Assembly (NCBI GenBank): GCA_024220505.1
Contig: JAKZZE010000027.1
Span: 620,001-684,000 of the forward strand
Source of the DNA: Rhizopus arrhizus
Lineage: Eukaryota; Mucoromycota; Mucoromycetes; Mucorales; Rhizopodaceae
Direction: 5' to 3'
DNA length: 64,000 nt
Positions 39,990-52,294 of the stretch are shown here, in pieces. Made by a program: the position numbers and the translations under genes. The notes below the pieces were generated by a model. The model was not told the origin of the DNA, searched no databases, and saw only the letters and a program-made list of their open reading frames with translations. How positions within the stretch are numbered: the first letter of the stretch is position 1; every line of letters starts with the position of its first letter.

Positions 39990-40865
39990 GTGTTTGACAG
40001 TACCCGGAAATATGAGATAATAAACATGATTTGTGTGGCAAAATTTTTAGTTCTTTTTAAAGAAGTTCTGGATAACTAAACTAGTTCCTTTTTGGTGCAG
40101 TAATACTCGCCTTAAAGAGGTGAAGCTTTGGATCGTCTTCTTTTTGGGTCTAGCTCAACTTGGTCATGGCCGAATGGAATGAGTAAAGTCAATGTGAAAG
40201 AAATTCGAGAAAATGAAAGATGTCTGTTGGTGACCTGGGGGGTCGGTAGCGAGTCGATGACGGGGTGTAAGAAATCTGGGTTTGATTTCGGTGTTGTCTC
40301 GGCGGAGCTTCAACAGCATTGATCATTGCTCAAAGCTTAAATTTCTTTCCTTTGATTTACCATTTTTATTCTAGTATTTCCCTGACATGTTTGACGCTAA
40401 AATAGTTTATATTGTTCTAAATCTCCTTATGCCACAAAGTTTAGTTTACATTCACTCATTCCCATTTACATCATTTCCTTCAATTGTGTTATGTTTGATA
40501 TCATTTGTTAATTTAGTTTATTTTCAATAATGTATAAAATAATAACTTATGCGAATCAATAAATGATACCTTTTTTTGAAGGCCTAATTTTCTTGTCTTT
40601 GGTTTTCTGTCTGGATAGACAGGGTTATTCTCTCTGGTGAACTGCTGTTTTCTTTGATAGCTCTTAAAATCTAACAAACGAACACCTACCGGTTTCTTTG
40701 GTTAACTACTTTTCTTACTTCTTTGCTACCCGCAAGTCCTTCACTTTCTTAGTCTAAACTACCGCGTAATTCACATGTTTGAGAAATGGTATAGTAGGTG
40801 GAGTGCGCCTTTGCGTAGATGCTGCCGACGTCATCAAAAAGCTGAGTAGAAGAGGTGTGCTTAAA
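39990..40865. other. Locus flank, possible exon at 40116-40322
   Basis: Continuation of the locus upstream of the tRNA-Thr. A frame at 40116-40322 (plus) has higher GC than its surroundings and encodes SSSTWSWPNGMSKVNVKEIR and a tail ending FDFGVVSAELQQH, but has no ATG before codon 21 and no recognised family. AATAAA occurs at about 40557-40562. It may be the last exon of a host gene; evidence is weak. A short open stretch before 40866 reads into the CACTA end by chance. Confidence 0.35.
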
Positions 40866-42487
40866 CACTACGGCGCAAAGAATCCTGCTTGAAGGATACG
40901 AATACTCGTTGCAGCATTTTTTTACAGCGCTTCTGGTGTATTTTTGAGTTTATTTTTTGGTTGTTCTCCGCATTTTTTTTAAAATGCTCCATTCATTTTT
41001 ATTGCTCCACTTTTTTTTTTTTTTTTGCAGGTAGATATTGGAATGGGCTGGATCTACTTGGCAAAATCACTTTTTAAACTAGATAAAACTTGAGTTATGC
41101 TGTTAAAAGACGTAACGAACCGATATTACACAACTTGCATTTTTCTGCATTATGATTGTAATGGTCGTAAAAAAGATTCCTTTTCATTGGTTTTTTTAAG
41201 CAATTACAAAGAAGGTAGATTATGTACAATTTTTTATTTTTTTAAAAAAAAACGTTCTGCGACTCTCTTTTTTGTTTCTATCTTGAACTATATTTTGTGG
41301 TTGTTTTTAGAATAGATAATTTGCAACAACAAAAAAAGAGACAACTTATAACTCCATTGCTGCCAAAAATATAAAAAAAAGAATAAAGCTTACGTTTTTT
41401 TATGCCTCTGTCAATTGTCGTATCTTAAACCACTTTCACATCTTGTGCTCTAGCTGATATGTTTTTAATGGAAACTTAAAATGTGAAAAAGAAGACATGT
41501 AAACATTATGGCAAAAAGTCAGTAATGCACTTGTACCGTTAGTTCTATTTATTTTAGCAAATTTAAACAAGATATTTTTTGATTGCTGTAACTTTTTTTT
41601 GTATCCAATTGTAGTACTGCTTCATTATACTTTTACTAGTCTAGTTACATTACAAACATTTTATGTTAATTAAACTGAGAGTGATTTGTCATAGTTGTGA
41701 ATCTTTATTTTTTGTATTAAATACGGAGAAATAAACTGAAGAATATAAATGCGTAATAGATATAAAAAAGAGTTGTATAAACTATTATCAAATTCAGACC
41801 ATATACAATAAAGTAATTTGTTTATAAATTACTTCTTCATTGGGTAAAAATATTGATTTGAGTAGGTTGACCTTTGTTATTATACTTTTTCTCTGTTATA
41901 GTCAGTTTAATTGAAGCCAAAGGAATTCAATCTGTTTGACTACTAAAGAACGATAGACCTAACAATTGTTGTAATCATGAATTAAATAAACTGAATTTCA
42001 AAAATAATAATTATAAAAGAAAAAAAAAAAGAGTTTGCAAATGCTCTGGGATGACGTCGTTATAACTTACAAGTGTTTCAAAAAGTACAAGAAACTTCCA
42101 ATTGTACTTCTTTTCTTTCTTCATGTAATCCTGCTACGAAATTCTTACGGTTCGTAATTATTTTTACTATTCTAAACACTTGCTAACAATTAAATTCTTA
42201 TTATTTATCTTGTACCTTAATCTAGTTATTGGCCCCTTTGCATCAAAATTGCTCTTTTATCCTGAATTATAATTATACCATGGTCGATTAATACATGGCT
42301 CCGTGAAACTGTAAAAGTAAATAGTTATGGTAAAGGAAAATCCGTTTACCTTTGATTCTAATGATTTATAGAAGAAAGTTGAACAACATACTTTTACAAT
42401 TATTTAACAAGAATTAATTTTTTTAAGGTAAATAGTGATTGTTTGTTGATATACGTTGTGTCTAATGTATGTTTATAGAATATGAGC
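40866..42487. repeat. Inverted copy of 3571-5222
   Basis: Reverse-complement match to the CACTA-1 3' region, from the CACTA terminus to the point equivalent to the TcA insertion. TcA is absent here. Confidence 0.75.
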
Positions 42488-43906
42488 TACATTCTGTTTA
42501 GTCCTATGCTTTATGAAATATTTAGTGGAAAAAAGTCTTTATTTGGTAGGAAAAAAAAAAAGCATACAAGTTCAGTACTCATAATGAAAAAAACTTATTT
42601 TGATTAGCATATTGGATATAAGGCTATAAATTCCTTTAACAACAACGTAATACTGTAGAGATAATGGAAGGTGTCAAATAATATATCATTTTGCAGTGCA
42701 ACTTGTTAACAGATACAAAACCTGAAGCTTTGTTCAAAAAACTCTTAAACCGATTCTTTTTTATTACAGCTACAAAAGGTATAAAAACAGTTTCTTGTAA
42801 AAGGTTTTAAGCATAGAAACATATGCATAGAATTTATTTGGGCTATAGTCGAAGAGTGATTTGCGTGAATACAGCAATACATAAGAGAAGATTAGATATA
42901 TATTTTGGATGGAGTTTTGATGGTAATTAAAAAAAAAAAAAAAAAAGAGAGAGAGAGAGAGAGATGAAGAGCAGATGATAATAATTAAAGGTATCTATAC
43001 TTCTCAGTGTACTATTGTTTAAATCGAAATTAATAATAGTACGAAGTATTTATTGTAGAAATCAGATGAAGATTATGGTTCCTGAGGATGCCTATCTGGC
43101 TTTAGTTGACTAAATCTACCTAATTAGTCAATGGTTCTGTATGGGGTATTGCTGATTATTAGAGATGATCCGTTTATCTAATACATGTGCATTGCCATTT
43201 TTGGAACATAGTAGGTAAAAACCAAAGAAAAAAAAAACAATAAAAACAAAACGTGGAAATTAATATAGGGCGTAAACAAACGTTGGTTAATATCTTACAA
43301 TTTACAAATGTAAATAGCAGATAGCCTTTAGTATAGAAAATATAATACTAAAATACAAGTACTTATAGAAAAAGCAGAGGTTAATATAGAATTGCTGGTA
43401 TCAGAGACAATTGCTATCTGGGCTAGAGTTAAGTAAAAAGCTCATTTTTCTTTTATTTCGCTATATTTTTTTTAAAAAAAATAAAAAACAATAATAAATC
43501 TGTTAGTATTTGTCACCTAAAACTGCTGTGTATAGTCTGATGTAGTAATATATACAAATACCAACTTCTTAAATTCTTAACATGAGTACCGATAATAAAT
43601 ATTACAATGTAAATGAATACTATGATCTAAGATTAATAACAAAGTTGGCCTAGACATCTTGTAGCTTAGAAATGATTGGAGTTGTTTATAGTATGTCGTT
43701 TAAAGTCGGTATAAAAACAATAAAACAAATGAGTTTAGAACATTAAATCTTATCTTTTGAGAAAATTACACACTGTAGTTTCTTCACTTTTCCCACGGGC
43801 TGCTCAAAACTTCTCTTTGACTATTGACCGCTTATGCACAATGTAATGATTACAACTTTAAGAAGAACATGTCATAGTATTATGTTTCTTTTAAAATTAT
43901 CATGTA
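42488..43906. other. AT-rich interior of CACTA-2, no genes seen
   Basis: No frame of interest in either direction. Contains a poly-A followed by (GA)n at about 42930-42964 and several A/T runs. The Tnp2 transposase expected here on the minus strand is not detectable. Confidence 0.5.
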
Positions 43907-45537
43907 CAGTAGCGGACAAAACTGGTGCACAAAACTTTTTTTTAGCTTTTAACTACCATTACCTGCTCATGGTAATTGCAATAGTCATGAAACTGTACTA
44001 GAAGGAGGATATACTAGTCATTGTAATCTATGTATGTTCTAAGCATGACATTGTTAAAACTGAGCGATAAGCGTGCTTTGAATTTATAAAATCTTATATT
44101 TTCTAAAAACCGCAAAAGTGGCTAAAATCTTAGACTTTATATAATCATCTCATCTCTTGATATTATCGGATGTTCTTCTTTGCATATGCTAATAATATGC
44201 GTGTATATCATTTTCAATAAAAGAACCCGGCTCTTTAACTACTCTTTTCCAAAGATCATCGACCCTTTTTGATCTAGTGTCGTATCATCATACCTTTGCC
44301 ATCAATTGCCACCTGGCATGCTTAAGCGGACTTAGGCCGGGATTAGTGGCGGCTAAACTTGTAGCACAGAAGCGCTGTTATCAAATATTGAGTTTATGAC
44401 ATGCGTTGACTTGTGCCTTGTGTCATTGTCATACTGAAACGAGAGATTACGACGTTTTAGACTACTATACGCTAGGCTTTTGTGGTATGAAGTAAGCGAA
44501 ATATATGTGTATATTTATGAGTTCATTATACCATCGTATACCTGACACACATATTCTGGTCCTCAATATCTAATACAGCCTTAAAACATAACAGAGCAGC
44601 CAGCATGCTTCATTGTTTGATCACCGTGAAAAAATCGCTCAGGTTGCTCGACTTGCTTTCAATATTAGTGTATACTATCTGCATCCATAATGTTCATATT
44701 TGTTTCATTGCTAAAGATAGCAGACTTCCAGCCCTCTATAGTATACAATGGCTTGTTGTGATACCACATTCATCGCTTTTTTCCGACTTATACAGCTGAT
44801 GAAATTCTTCGATTCCTTACTTCCGGACTCAAAATCTAGCTTCCTACTGTGCCTTTAGACTGACAGTCTGCTAACACTGTATCTTAAGGTCCTCAAAATG
44901 TGCTGAGCATCAGGAACTGTGTGTAGCGGACCTTGTCCAAGCTCTAGGTTGATGACTGAACTAATAACTTTTCAGGCTAATAGCGGAATACCTTCATGAT
45001 CACAAGACATTAAGTTTCTTTCTTCCCTCTTTCTCCTGTTGATTGTCCATTTAGAGATCCTTGTTACTCTAGAAATATCTGCTGTCGTACGAACTAGGCG
45101 TGTTCGAGATCTCAGAGTTTCGTTTTTACAGTTGCTTATTTTCTTAAACATATAAGGCTAGTACTTTGTTATAGTGAATAGGGTAAAAACAAAAGGGGGG
45201 GCTCAATGGGAAATACAAAATAAGTACAGTTTTATATATTTTTTAAGAGCTACTAAAATTTACTAATATGCTGTGAAATCTGAAAGCAAACGGGAGAGAT
45301 ATGGGGAAAATTGAAAGAAGGCTAGACAAGCACTACATTTTTGGCGAAAATTGAAATATGCAAAAAATCACTAAAAATGACCTTATGCCTGGGGGATGTC
45401 CGGCACAGTTCCGGTTTACATAACATAACGTATATTTTGGACTGTCTTTCAGATGGTATATGCCACAAAAGTCGCAGACATATGGCGGAGATACAATGTT
45501 GATTTTAATTTTTGTGCACCAGTTTTGTCCGCTACTG
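43907..45537 (-). mobile_element. TcB3: TcB copy in inverted orientation
   Basis: 1631 bp with TA at 43905-43906 and 45538-45539, TIRs as TcB1. It carries the same decayed transposase with shared stop positions, differing from TcB1 at scattered single bases. Confidence 0.92.
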
Positions 45538-45539
45538 TA

Positions 45540-46161
45540 AATGGTTTTTGAATTTTCTTTTCAAATTTCTATTATAGTATAAAATATCTGTAAGCGATAT
45601 TTCTTATGAATATCTTACACGGAATGGTGATATTTTTTATCAAGCATACTACAAACTAAAAAGGTAACTTCTCCTTAATACAGTAATTGATTAAAGACAC
45701 CATACACAGCACATTTGAATTGATTATAGTTACGGGATATACTTTTCTTCAATTAATAATAGAGTTTATAGAAGTGACATAGATAAAACAAGCTCGCTAA
45801 TTATTAAAAGCATATTTTTATTGGTTTTGTTAATATCGGTCTACATCTTTTATTTTTGGAGTATAGCAGTAGCATCTTTCTCCTTCTTACCATGTGCCCT
45901 GCTGCAAATGTAATCAAAGAGTAGCTAAGCACATTGTTTACATTAAACAATTTTATCAGTAGAAATGTGGATATCCCTTGGCTAGTTGAACAAATGATTA
46001 AGGGGCAAGAACAAAATACAGCGTAACATTTAGTCGGAATTCCGTGGTACATTCGTTAATGCATAGACAATGAAAAGTATATAAACTCTAGGCAGTTATA
46101 TAATCATTGTCTATTTTGATTCTATAAAACTAATACTTTTTAAACTTTACATCTTTTTGCT
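45540..46161. promoter_or_regulatory. 5' region of gene X
   Basis: AT-rich non-coding. TATATAAA at 46078-46085 lies 76 bp upstream of the gene X ATG (46162). A minus-strand frame (45804-46052, 82 aa) looks fortuitous. Confidence 0.35.
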
Positions 46162-48903
46162 ATGCCTTAAAACGTTGATCAAATTGTTTACGAAATCCGA
46201 AATTATCGAAGAACAGTCGACGCTTTCAGAAGCGAATTCAGAAGCGAATTCGAAGCCTGGAAAGATGAGGTTCGGCAACAAATGGCCGAGTTGAAGCTGA
46301 TGATAGAGCGAAACGCTCCTACAAGCTATCCTGCTTTACAAGGTAAGAAAAAAGAAAGAAAAAAAAAAAGGAAGTGGGTTAATTGGGATGTTTTTTACTT
46401 AAAATACATTACAGCAGCTACAGTAGCGGACAAAACTGGTGCACAAAAATTAAAATCAACATTGTATCTCCGCCATATGTCTGCGACTTTTGTGGCATAT
46501 ACCATCTGAAAGACAGTCCAAAATATACGTTATGTTATGTAAACCGGAACTGTGCCGGACATCCCCCAGGCATAAGGTCATTTTTAGTGATTTTTTGCAT
46601 ATTTCAATTTTCGCCAAAAATGTGGTGCTTGTCTAGCCTTCTTTCAATTTTCCCCATATCTCTCCCGTTTGCTTTCAGATTTCACCGCATATTAGTGAAT
46701 TTTAGTAGCTCTTAAAAAATATATTAAGCCGTAGTTATTTTGTATTTCTCATTGAATCCCCCCTTTTGTTTTTACCCTATTCACTATAACAAAGTACTAG
46801 CCTTATATGTTTAAGAAAATAAGCAACTGTAAAAACGAAACTCTGAGATCTCGAATACACTTAGTTCGTACGACAACAGATATTTCTAGAATAACAAGAA
46901 TCTCTAAATGGACAATCAACAGGAGAAAGAGGGAAGAAAGAAACTTAAAGTCTTGTGATCATGAAGGCCTCCCGCTTTTAGTCTGAAAAGTTACTAGCTC
47001 AATCACTAACCTAAAGCTTGGACAAGGTCCGTTACATACAGTTTCCGATGTTTAGCACATTTTGAGGACCTTAAGATACAGTATTAGCAAATTGTCAGTC
47101 TGAAGGCACTGTAGGAAGCTAGATTTTGAGTCTGGAAGTAAGGAATCGAAGAATTTCATCAGCTGTATTAGCCGGAAAAAGCGATGAATGTGGTATCACG
47201 ACAAGCCATTGTATACAATAGAGGGCTGGAAGCCTGCTATCTTTAGCAATGAAACAAATATGAACATTATGGATGCAGATAGTATACACTAATATTGAAA
47301 GCAAGTCGAGCAACCTGAGCGATTTTTTCACGGTGATCAAACAATGAAGCATGCTGGCTGCTCTGTTATGTTTTAAGGCTGTATTAGATATTGAGGACCA
47401 GAATATGTGTGTCAGGTATACGATGGTATAATGAACTCATAAATATACACATATATTTCGCTTACTTCATACCACAAAAGCCTAGCGTATAGTGGTCTAA
47501 AACGTCGTAATCTCTCGTTTCAGTATGACAATGACACAAGGCACAAGTCGACGCATGTCACAAACTCAATATTTGATAACAGCGCTTCTGTGCTACAAGT
47601 TTAGCCGCCACTAATCCCGGCCTAAGTCCGCTTAAGCATGCCAGGTGGCAATTGATGGCAAAGGTATGATGATACGACACTAGATCAAAAAGGGTCGATG
47701 ATATTTGGAAAAGAGTAGTTAAAGAGCCGGGTTCTTTTATTGAAAATGATATACACGCATATTATTAGCATATGCAAAGAAGAACATCCGATGATATCAA
47801 GAGATGAGATGATTATATAAAGTCTAAGGTCTTAGCCACTTTTGCGGTTTTTAGAAAATATAAAATTTTATAAATTTAAAGCACGCTTATCGCTCAGTTT
47901 TAACAATGCCATGCTTAGAACATACATAAATTACAATGACTAGTATATCCTCCTTCTAGTACAGTCTCATGACTATTGCAATTACCATGAGCAGGTAATG
48001 GTAGTTAAAAGCTGAAAAAAAGTTTTGTGCACCAGTTTTGTCCGCTACTGTATTTACCAACCACAACTTCCCCAATTAAATCTACCAGCTTTTGAGATCG
48101 TTCGTAGAGATATTCCAAGATTCCCAGTAAGCTTGGGTGATGGGCGACATGGCAACGCAGCCTGTATAGACGCGTTCTTAAGAGAAACGATGGATCTTGT
48201 AGATAAGCCAGAGGATTCTGATGAAACATTGGATCAGAAAACACTACTAACCAAAAGATACCACTCTCAATTAAACAGGTTCACACAAGTTGTTTGTACG
48301 AGCTTAAGCAATAAGCTTCTTACCGATGCTCATATTGATAAAAATAAGCTATCATGGAAGGATATTCCTGCTGTTTACAAAAATGCAGCATACACAGAGC
48401 TTGAAGAACTTGCTTTACGAGCAAATATCTCTTTAAATAGATGTATTAATAGTTGGGGAGCTCAAGTTTTGTTAGCGAAGTCATACAACAATTATTATAA
48501 CAAAAAGGTATTCTTTTTATACAAAGCCGTTCATTTAATTAATCATTATGTTTATATTAGTTAAAAAATCGACAACCAGACGCTGCAAATAACGTAGTAG
48601 AGCCAAACACCTACGTAACAGATACACATTCTGAGGAAAATTTTGATCTTGAACTACTTCCTGATCTTGATACCTCTAACGACTTAGAACAAGGAAATAG
48701 CAATGAAGTTAGCATGTATGTTTAATTTTAAAAACAAATATACTCTATCATTGTAACGATTAAGTTTTATTAACTTTAGTACAACTTCCGCAACTACCTT
48801 CTCGTCCTCTGCTGCTTCTCCTCTCCCTCCTTCTCCTTCTGGTCGTACCCGTTCTGGCACTCGTCCTACTTCTCGTCGTCAAAATAAAAAGAGAAGAATA
48901 TAA
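46162..48903 (+). pseudogene. Gene X: unknown four-exon gene broken by TcB4
   Basis: Model: exon 1 46162-46342; exon 2 46415-46420 plus 48053-48507 (split by TcB4); exon 3 48561-48715; exon 4 48780-48903. The three introns (72, 53 and 64 bp) are GT-AG and keep the frame. Protein features: N-terminal helical/coiled-coil segment (FRSEFRSEFEAWKDEVRQQM, with a 12-bp tandem duplication), a compact middle domain (FEIVRRDIPRFPVSLGDGR...; ELEELALRANISLNRCINSW), an acidic stretch (DLELLPDLDTSNDLE), a Ser/Pro-rich tail and a basic end (SRRQNKKRRI) like a nuclear localisation signal. Codon 3 is TAA; the next in-frame ATG is 46282. No family recognised. It may be the accessory gene of the CACTA element. 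Confidence 0.6.
46421..48050 (+). mobile_element. TcB4: TcB copy inserted in exon 2 of gene X
   Basis: 1630 bp with TA at 46419-46420 and 48051-48052. Removing it and one TA restores a continuous gene X exon 2 (GCT ATT TAC CAA CCA). Same decayed transposase as TcB1. Confidence 0.93.
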
Positions 48904-50632
48904 TTGTTTCTTTTTCTTTTTATTGTTTTATCTTTTGTTAAATAAATTCTATTATTATTTGTTAAATGTCGTTTAGAATTGTCTTGTCATGACTAGATCT
49001 TCATAATGGTAATGTTAGTACTTTTTTATATAGCTTAGTTGTTATTCTTCAATGCCATTGGTCCTATGACGTTAATTATATGAAATAAACTTGCATGGAT
49101 TTTAAAGCATTATTTTTTTTTTATGGCTCTTCTTTTTTTTTTGTTTTTTTTTTTTTTGTATATTCATTATTACTCTACTTTGTTAACAGTTTTTGATACT
49201 TTTAGTTATTGCTGATATGCACCATGTTTTGAAAACAAAATAGCTAAAACTAAATCAGCTCAAACAGTCAACGCATTACAAATGAAAAAAAAAATAACAA
49301 TTATTATGTTGCATGGGTATGAAGTTGTTGAATGTTGTATTCCTTTTAACCATTTCTTTTTATCTTTGCTTATAGTAAGCTCTAGTATTCTTTTACTTCA
49401 AATATTGCGAGAGCTTTATTCAAACAAGATGTTTTTATCGAATGATTCACTAATTAAAGAAAACTTAGTTATGGCTACATTACAACATGCAACAACCCTT
49501 GCTCTTCTTTATATCTTTATTTGTATTTCTTTCCGCTCCTTACCTTGACACTTTACTGACTCTATCTGTAGTGTGCAACCTAGCTGTATAATCAATACTC
49601 TATCATGCTGTAGACCAGTTTGTCGCAACTATTCATCCTCTGCTTTTGTATACTATGCTTGGTGTGTTGTTTCATATTGTGTATGCTGTTGATATTAGGT
49701 AAAATTATACTCTATGCTGCTTCAGATAAATTGAACCTTAACCAACAACATATTGTATAGATAGTATGTTTGAACAAGACAAAAGGTATAATTTGTTTGC
49801 TTGTTATTTTTTCTTAACTGATGTTTTTTATTTATTAGATTTTAATACTTTGTTTTATTTTGCAATGTGGATTTTGTATGAAGCGACTGTGATGATATTA
49901 ACGATAACAGCAATGATGATAGAGTATTATGAAACCCAATAAAGCATAGGCGCACGGACTCGAGGAAAAGTAACAATGGTTGTATAAGACAATTATCCAT
50001 CAAGTGATAAAAAAAAAGGAAAACAATTTTGGTAAATAGAAATAAAATTGCATATGTTTAAATATTAATTATTCTGTTGAATGTAGATTGCAATGTAGAT
50101 TGTTGAAAGTAATTAAATCTACTAAATGGGTTGCATTGAATATTGTCGAGGACAGGTAAGTAATGACGTACGATTATATTGGATCTGTTCATTCTGTATT
50201 CCTTTTCTTTTGTTATTCCTTTTCTTTTATTATCCCTTTTTTTTTATTCAAATGCATATCAAATGAATAATATAATAAAATAAATAAAGCATCGTATTAT
50301 TAAATCATTTAAATTTGTCCATTTATACTGCCCTATACAATAATAAACCTACCCATTTTACTGGACATAATTGATTAAACATAGCCATACTCTGCTTATA
50401 TACAGAACAGCTAATGTCTGCCTCGTCCAATTAAATTGTTATACTTTAGACCAATTTTACTCCATTTTACTCCAATTTTGCCTCATCCAATTAAATTGTT
50501 ATGTGAAAGCGTATGAGAGTTCATGTAGCATCATGTTTTATTCCAATTTTATTTTAAATTATGCTAAATTCGGCATTTTTAGCATCTTTATTTTACTAAT
50601 CCGTGCCTACAATGAGTGTTATGCGGAGATTT
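48904..50632. other. Right interior of CACTA-2, no genes supported
   Basis: AT-rich. A 19-bp unit (TCCAATTAAATTGTTAT core) is repeated at about 50424-50441 and 50483-50500 with CCATTTTACTCC words between, possibly subterminal repeats of the kind CACTA elements use for transposase binding. The frame at 49282-49548 (88 aa) is hydrophobic and AT-driven and not supported. Confidence 0.4.
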
Positions 50633-50646
50633 TTTGCGCCGTAGTG

Positions 50647-50840
50647 TCGAATTACTTCAGGAGGATTTTCTCGTCTGATTGCTGAATATAGCTCAATATT
50701 TTGATGGGGCTGATGGGATTCGTTTTGTGATAATATTACATTGAGTTGGTGAGGTTGTTTAGTTTGATTAATGGATTTTTCGTTTTTGTTTTGGGTGTTT
50801 GATTGACCATTCTTTTGAGATTCAAAAGCAACCAACCCAT
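50647..50840 (-). pseudogene. gypsy-4 pol, N-terminal stub
   Basis: In the -1 frame after the gag slippery site: SQKNGQSNTQNKNEKSI...LNVILSQNESHQ...IELYSAIRRENPPEVI, matching the first 55 residues of gypsy-2 pol. It is cut at the CACTA terminus; the following residues (HYGAKN) are encoded by the CACTA end. Confidence 0.85.
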
Positions 50841-52082
50841 TTAGTTTTTTGACTGATGATTCTGTTGCTGACGATTTTGTAGATTATTTTGAAAAGGTTG
50901 ATCATTATAATGGTTATTGCCTGTTTGTTTGTAATGAGGCTGATTTGTTTGGTTGTTTCGGGGTTCTCGATACATGTTGTTATAATCGGATCTGCCATAG
51001 TCATTGACATAATTATTTCTTGATCTATAATTATGGTAATTATTTTGATTATTATATCTGTTATGTCTTGGATAATCGTCATTGTATCCTTGATTGTAAA
51101 CATGGTTGCCAGTGTGACTGTAATCGTTGGTCATACGATTCCGGTAATATGGTCTACTTGAAGATTGTGGTTGATATTGCGGTTGTTGTTTCAGTTCATT
51201 TCGGATAGTCTGTTGGATAAAATTCAAAAGGTTTTGCTGCGAAGTCTGGTAATCATTATTCTTATTCATTGACTGCGTATACTGCTGATTGTAACCAGCA
51301 CTACCTACAACTTCCATAGTACTTAACTGGTGAGGACCAGTTATTACATTGGTAGTGAAGGCTTCTGATTTAACATTAGTACTTGCGTCATTAACAGGAA
51401 TAATGTGACCGTGGCTTTCATCTACATCAACTAACTCGATATTGTGTTTGTTGTATGCATTTTGGTTTGAGTATATATGATCGTCCTGATAGATAAGTGC
51501 ATTGTGAATGTTTCTTGGGATAAATGGGTTGTCTACCATTGCGATTTTTCTTGGTCGATGGGCATTCCACCATCCTTCAGCGTGGTTGACCCATTCCTTG
51601 AATGTGCGAGAACTACTTTGTATACAGAATAATTTGATTTCTTTTAATAGTCCAGCTTTGAATCTGCTTTCAATTACTGCTTCATTTGAGATATTAGCCA
51701 AATCTGCAGCTTCACGAAGTCTTGAGAGGAAAATTTGTGGATGCTCTTGAGTTCCTTGACACATATCATTAAATTCAATTTCATAGCTTTGGATAAGCTC
51801 AGGTGTGATGTAATGTTTCTTCAGTAATTCCATTGCTTGCTCATAATTAACTTCTGGATTTTCTACGAGTATGACACGTTCATAGTATACTTTTGCGGCA
51901 CGTCTTAATTGAGACTTGAGTATGGTTAATTTGCGAGAGTCGTTGTTAGTGTTACTGATAGCAAAGTAGGATTCCAGTATTTCTTGAAAATGTCGAAAGT
52001 CTTCTCCTTCATATCCATAAAATTCAATGAGTCGTGGGCGGAAGCCTGGGTTAACACTTTGGTTGCTGATTGTTGCCAACAC
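50841..52082 (-). CDS. gypsy-4 Gag
   Basis: About 413 codons homologous to gypsy-2 Gag (FYGYEGEDFRHFQEILESYFAI; YITPELIQSYEIEFNDMCQG; KEWVNHAEGWWNAHRPRKIA). The C-terminus is Asn/Gln/Tyr/Arg-rich without a zinc knuckle. The frame starts at GTG; no in-frame ATG lies at the place equivalent to the gypsy-2 start, so the start codon appears lost. It ends TCA AAA AAC TAA with the frameshift heptamer at 50844-50850. Confidence 0.85.
   Translation of the reverse strand: MLATISNQSVNPGFRPRLIEFYGYEGEDFRHFQEILESYFAISNTNNDSRKLTILKSQLRRAAKVYYERVILVENPEVNYEQAMELLKKHYITPELIQSYEIEFNDMCQGTQEHPQIFLSRLREAADLANISNEAVIESRFKAGLLKEIKLFCIQSSSRTFKEWVNHAEGWWNAHRPRKIAMVDNPFIPRNIHNALIYQDDHIYSNQNAYNKHNIELVDVDESHGHIIPVNDASTNVKSEAFTTNVITGPHQLSTMEVVGSAGYNQQYTQSMNKNNDYQTSQQNLLNFIQQTIRNELKQQPQYQPQSSSRPYYRNRMTNDYSHTGNHVYNQGYNDDYPRHNRYNNQNNYHNYRSRNNYVNDYGRSDYNNMYREPRNNQTNQPHYKQTGNNHYNDQPFQNNLQNRQQQNHQSKN
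50844..50850 (-). promoter_or_regulatory. gypsy-4 gag/pol -1 frameshift site
   Basis: A AAA AAC followed by TAA, identical in sequence and register to gypsy-2 although surrounding codons have diverged, which points to selection. Confidence 0.65.
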
Positions 52083-52271
52083 GTTTTGTCCTGTTGTAGT
52101 CGTTGTTGCTAATAGATGTTTTGATATTGTTGATTCGATTTTGGGAATTTTTTCTTTTCCTTCTGTTTATTTTTTTTGTTGTTGTAGTTGTTGTAAGGTC
52201 CTGTCCCTTAAGAATTTAGATAATTGTTTAATTGTTTAGGCTGATAATTTGTTTCTTTTTAATTTGATGAA

Positions 52272-52292
52272 GATCCCTCGTAGTGACCACCA
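52272..52292 (-). promoter_or_regulatory. gypsy-4 primer-binding site
   Basis: Same sequence as gypsy-2 (TGGTGGTCACTACGAGGGAT in sense), two bases inside the LTR boundary at 52295. Confidence 0.65.
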
Positions 52293-52294
52293 AA

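Larger units (their letters stand above)
40866..50646 (-). mobile_element. CACTA-2: candidate 9.8-kb CACTA element, inverted relative to CACTA-1
   Basis: The left end CACTACGGCGCAAAGAATC (40866) and right end TTTTTTGCGCCGTAGTG (50630-50646) form inverted repeats of about 14-19 bp. The first 1.6 kb (40866-42487) is homologous to the CACTA-1 right end. No transposase is recognised in 42488-43906, so it would be non-autonomous. It holds gene X, TcB3 and TcB4. Caveat: flanking trinucleotides (AAA, TCG) do not match, so the two ends may belong to different insertions. The right end sits inside gypsy-4 pol. Confidence 0.5.

Noticed and set aside
49282..49548. 88-aa hydrophobic ORF in CACTA-2
   Set aside because: AT-rich low-complexity frame with no recognised family; not distinguishable from chance.
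40863..50649. Target-site duplication for CACTA-2
   Set aside because: Flanking bases are AAA and TCG; shifting the boundary by one base does not help. The pairing of these ends therefore stays tentative.
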